DNA from: Phycisphaeraceae bacterium
GTDB taxonomy: Bacteria > Planctomycetota > Phycisphaerae > Phycisphaerales > Zrk34
Assembly (NCBI GenBank): GCA_028281485.1
Contig: JANQJT010000096.1
Span: 1 to 14,641 of the forward strand
Reading direction: 5' to 3'
Length of the DNA stretch: 14,641 nt
This document shows positions 14,287 to 14,641 of this stretch, piece by piece. A model generated the notes under the pieces. That model made no database searches. It saw nothing but the letters and a program-made list of their open reading frames with translations, and was not told where the DNA came from. How positions within the stretch are numbered: position 1 is the stretch's first letter; each line of letters opens with the position of its first letter. A program made the translations under genes and the position numbers.

Positions 14287-14641
14287 TCAGAACGGATCGC
14301 TATCGAACCGCAGGCCGATCTGTCGTCGCATCTCGTCGAGCACGGCCATGTTGCCCAGCGTGTGGGTCTCGGTGACGGCAGGCGTGGTGCCGTCGCGCAC
14401 GGCGGCGGCGAAGTCATCGGCCTCCAGCGCATAGAGCGGCCGATCGGCGTCGACGGTCCGCACCTCGCGCTTGGCGCCGGGAACCTTGTTGATGTCCTGC
14501 CGCGGCGGCGTCATCCGACCCACGATGTACTCGGCGCCACGCACCGGCGGCTTCCACGGGATGGGGATCTCGATGTACCCCTCCGTGCCGCACAGGTAGG
14601 TCGAGTTGATCGAGTGCGCCCGCATGCCGCAGGTAAACGAC
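14287..14641 (-). CDS. Gfo/Idh/MocA-family oxidoreductase (5' part outside window)
   Basis: Only the C-terminal part is present; the frame stays open to the window end, so residues upstream of SFTCGMRAHS are missing. Visible are the STYLCGTEGYIEIP strand and the YALEADDFAAAVRDGTTP and THTLGNMAVLDEMRRQIGL segments, which are typical of the C-terminal domain of NAD(P)-dependent sugar and inositol dehydrogenases of this family. The nucleotide-binding N-terminal domain cannot be checked. Such genes are numerous in Planctomycetota and often stand beside sulfatases, as here, where they may oxidise released sugars. The stop lies 62 bases before the sulfatase start on the same strand. Confidence 0.85.
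   Translation of the reverse strand, partial: SFTCGMRAHSINSTYLCGTEGYIEIPIPWKPPVRGAEYIVGRMTPPRQDINKVPGAKREVRTVDADRPLYALEADDFAAAVRDGTTPAVTETHTLGNMAVLDEMRRQIGLRFDSDPF

Overview
The window looks like a chromosomal segment of a Planctomycetota bacterium, most likely of the Phycisphaerae type. This is inferred from gene content: three sulfatases in 14.6 kb, a PEP-CTERM protein with a dockerin-like tail, a Gfo/Idh/MocA oxidoreductase, uniformly high GC and sparse operons. Verrucomicrobiota would be the main alternative. I see no rRNA, CRISPR array, insertion sequence, integrase or plasmid/phage function.

Layout. 1-1493 (+): 3' part of a sulfatase ending in an F5/8 type C (discoidin-like) domain, closed by a clear intrinsic terminator. 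1835-3271 (+): secreted M64 (IgA-peptidase-like) metalloprotease with dockerin-like repeats and a PEP-CTERM tail. 3375-5466 (+): a translationally overlapping pair, an octaheme cytochrome c of the hydroxylamine-oxidoreductase (HAO) family and an 8-helix membrane protein built from two similar 4-helix halves. 5468-6382 (-): EamA/DMT permease. 6478-6981 (+): ferritin with every ferroxidase ligand. 6988-7749 (-): nitrilase-superfamily (omega-amidase-like) hydrolase. 7875-9491 (+): complete sulfatase. 9542-9627 (+): tRNA-Leu(CAA). 9659-12502 (-): TonB-dependent receptor followed by its own TonB. 12623-14224 (-): third sulfatase. 14287-14641 (-): C-terminal part of a Gfo/Idh/MocA oxidoreductase, open at the window edge.

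How the genes may work together. The sulfatases, the oxidoreductase and the secreted protease fit degradation of sulfated, probably marine, polysaccharide and glycoprotein. The receptor/TonB pair could import an iron or heme complex or an oligosaccharide; it shares a strand with the sulfatase and oxidoreductase, but whether they are functionally linked is open. The cytochrome/membrane-protein pair is a separate respiratory or nitrogen-oxide module. It is the most interesting part of the window: the cytochrome is HAO-like, lacks the CxxCK heme site of NrfA-type enzymes, and is paired with a duplicated polytopic membrane protein rather than a NapC/NrfH-type cytochrome. Its mRNA leader can form two competing hairpins, one of which buries the Shine-Dalgarno and start codon.
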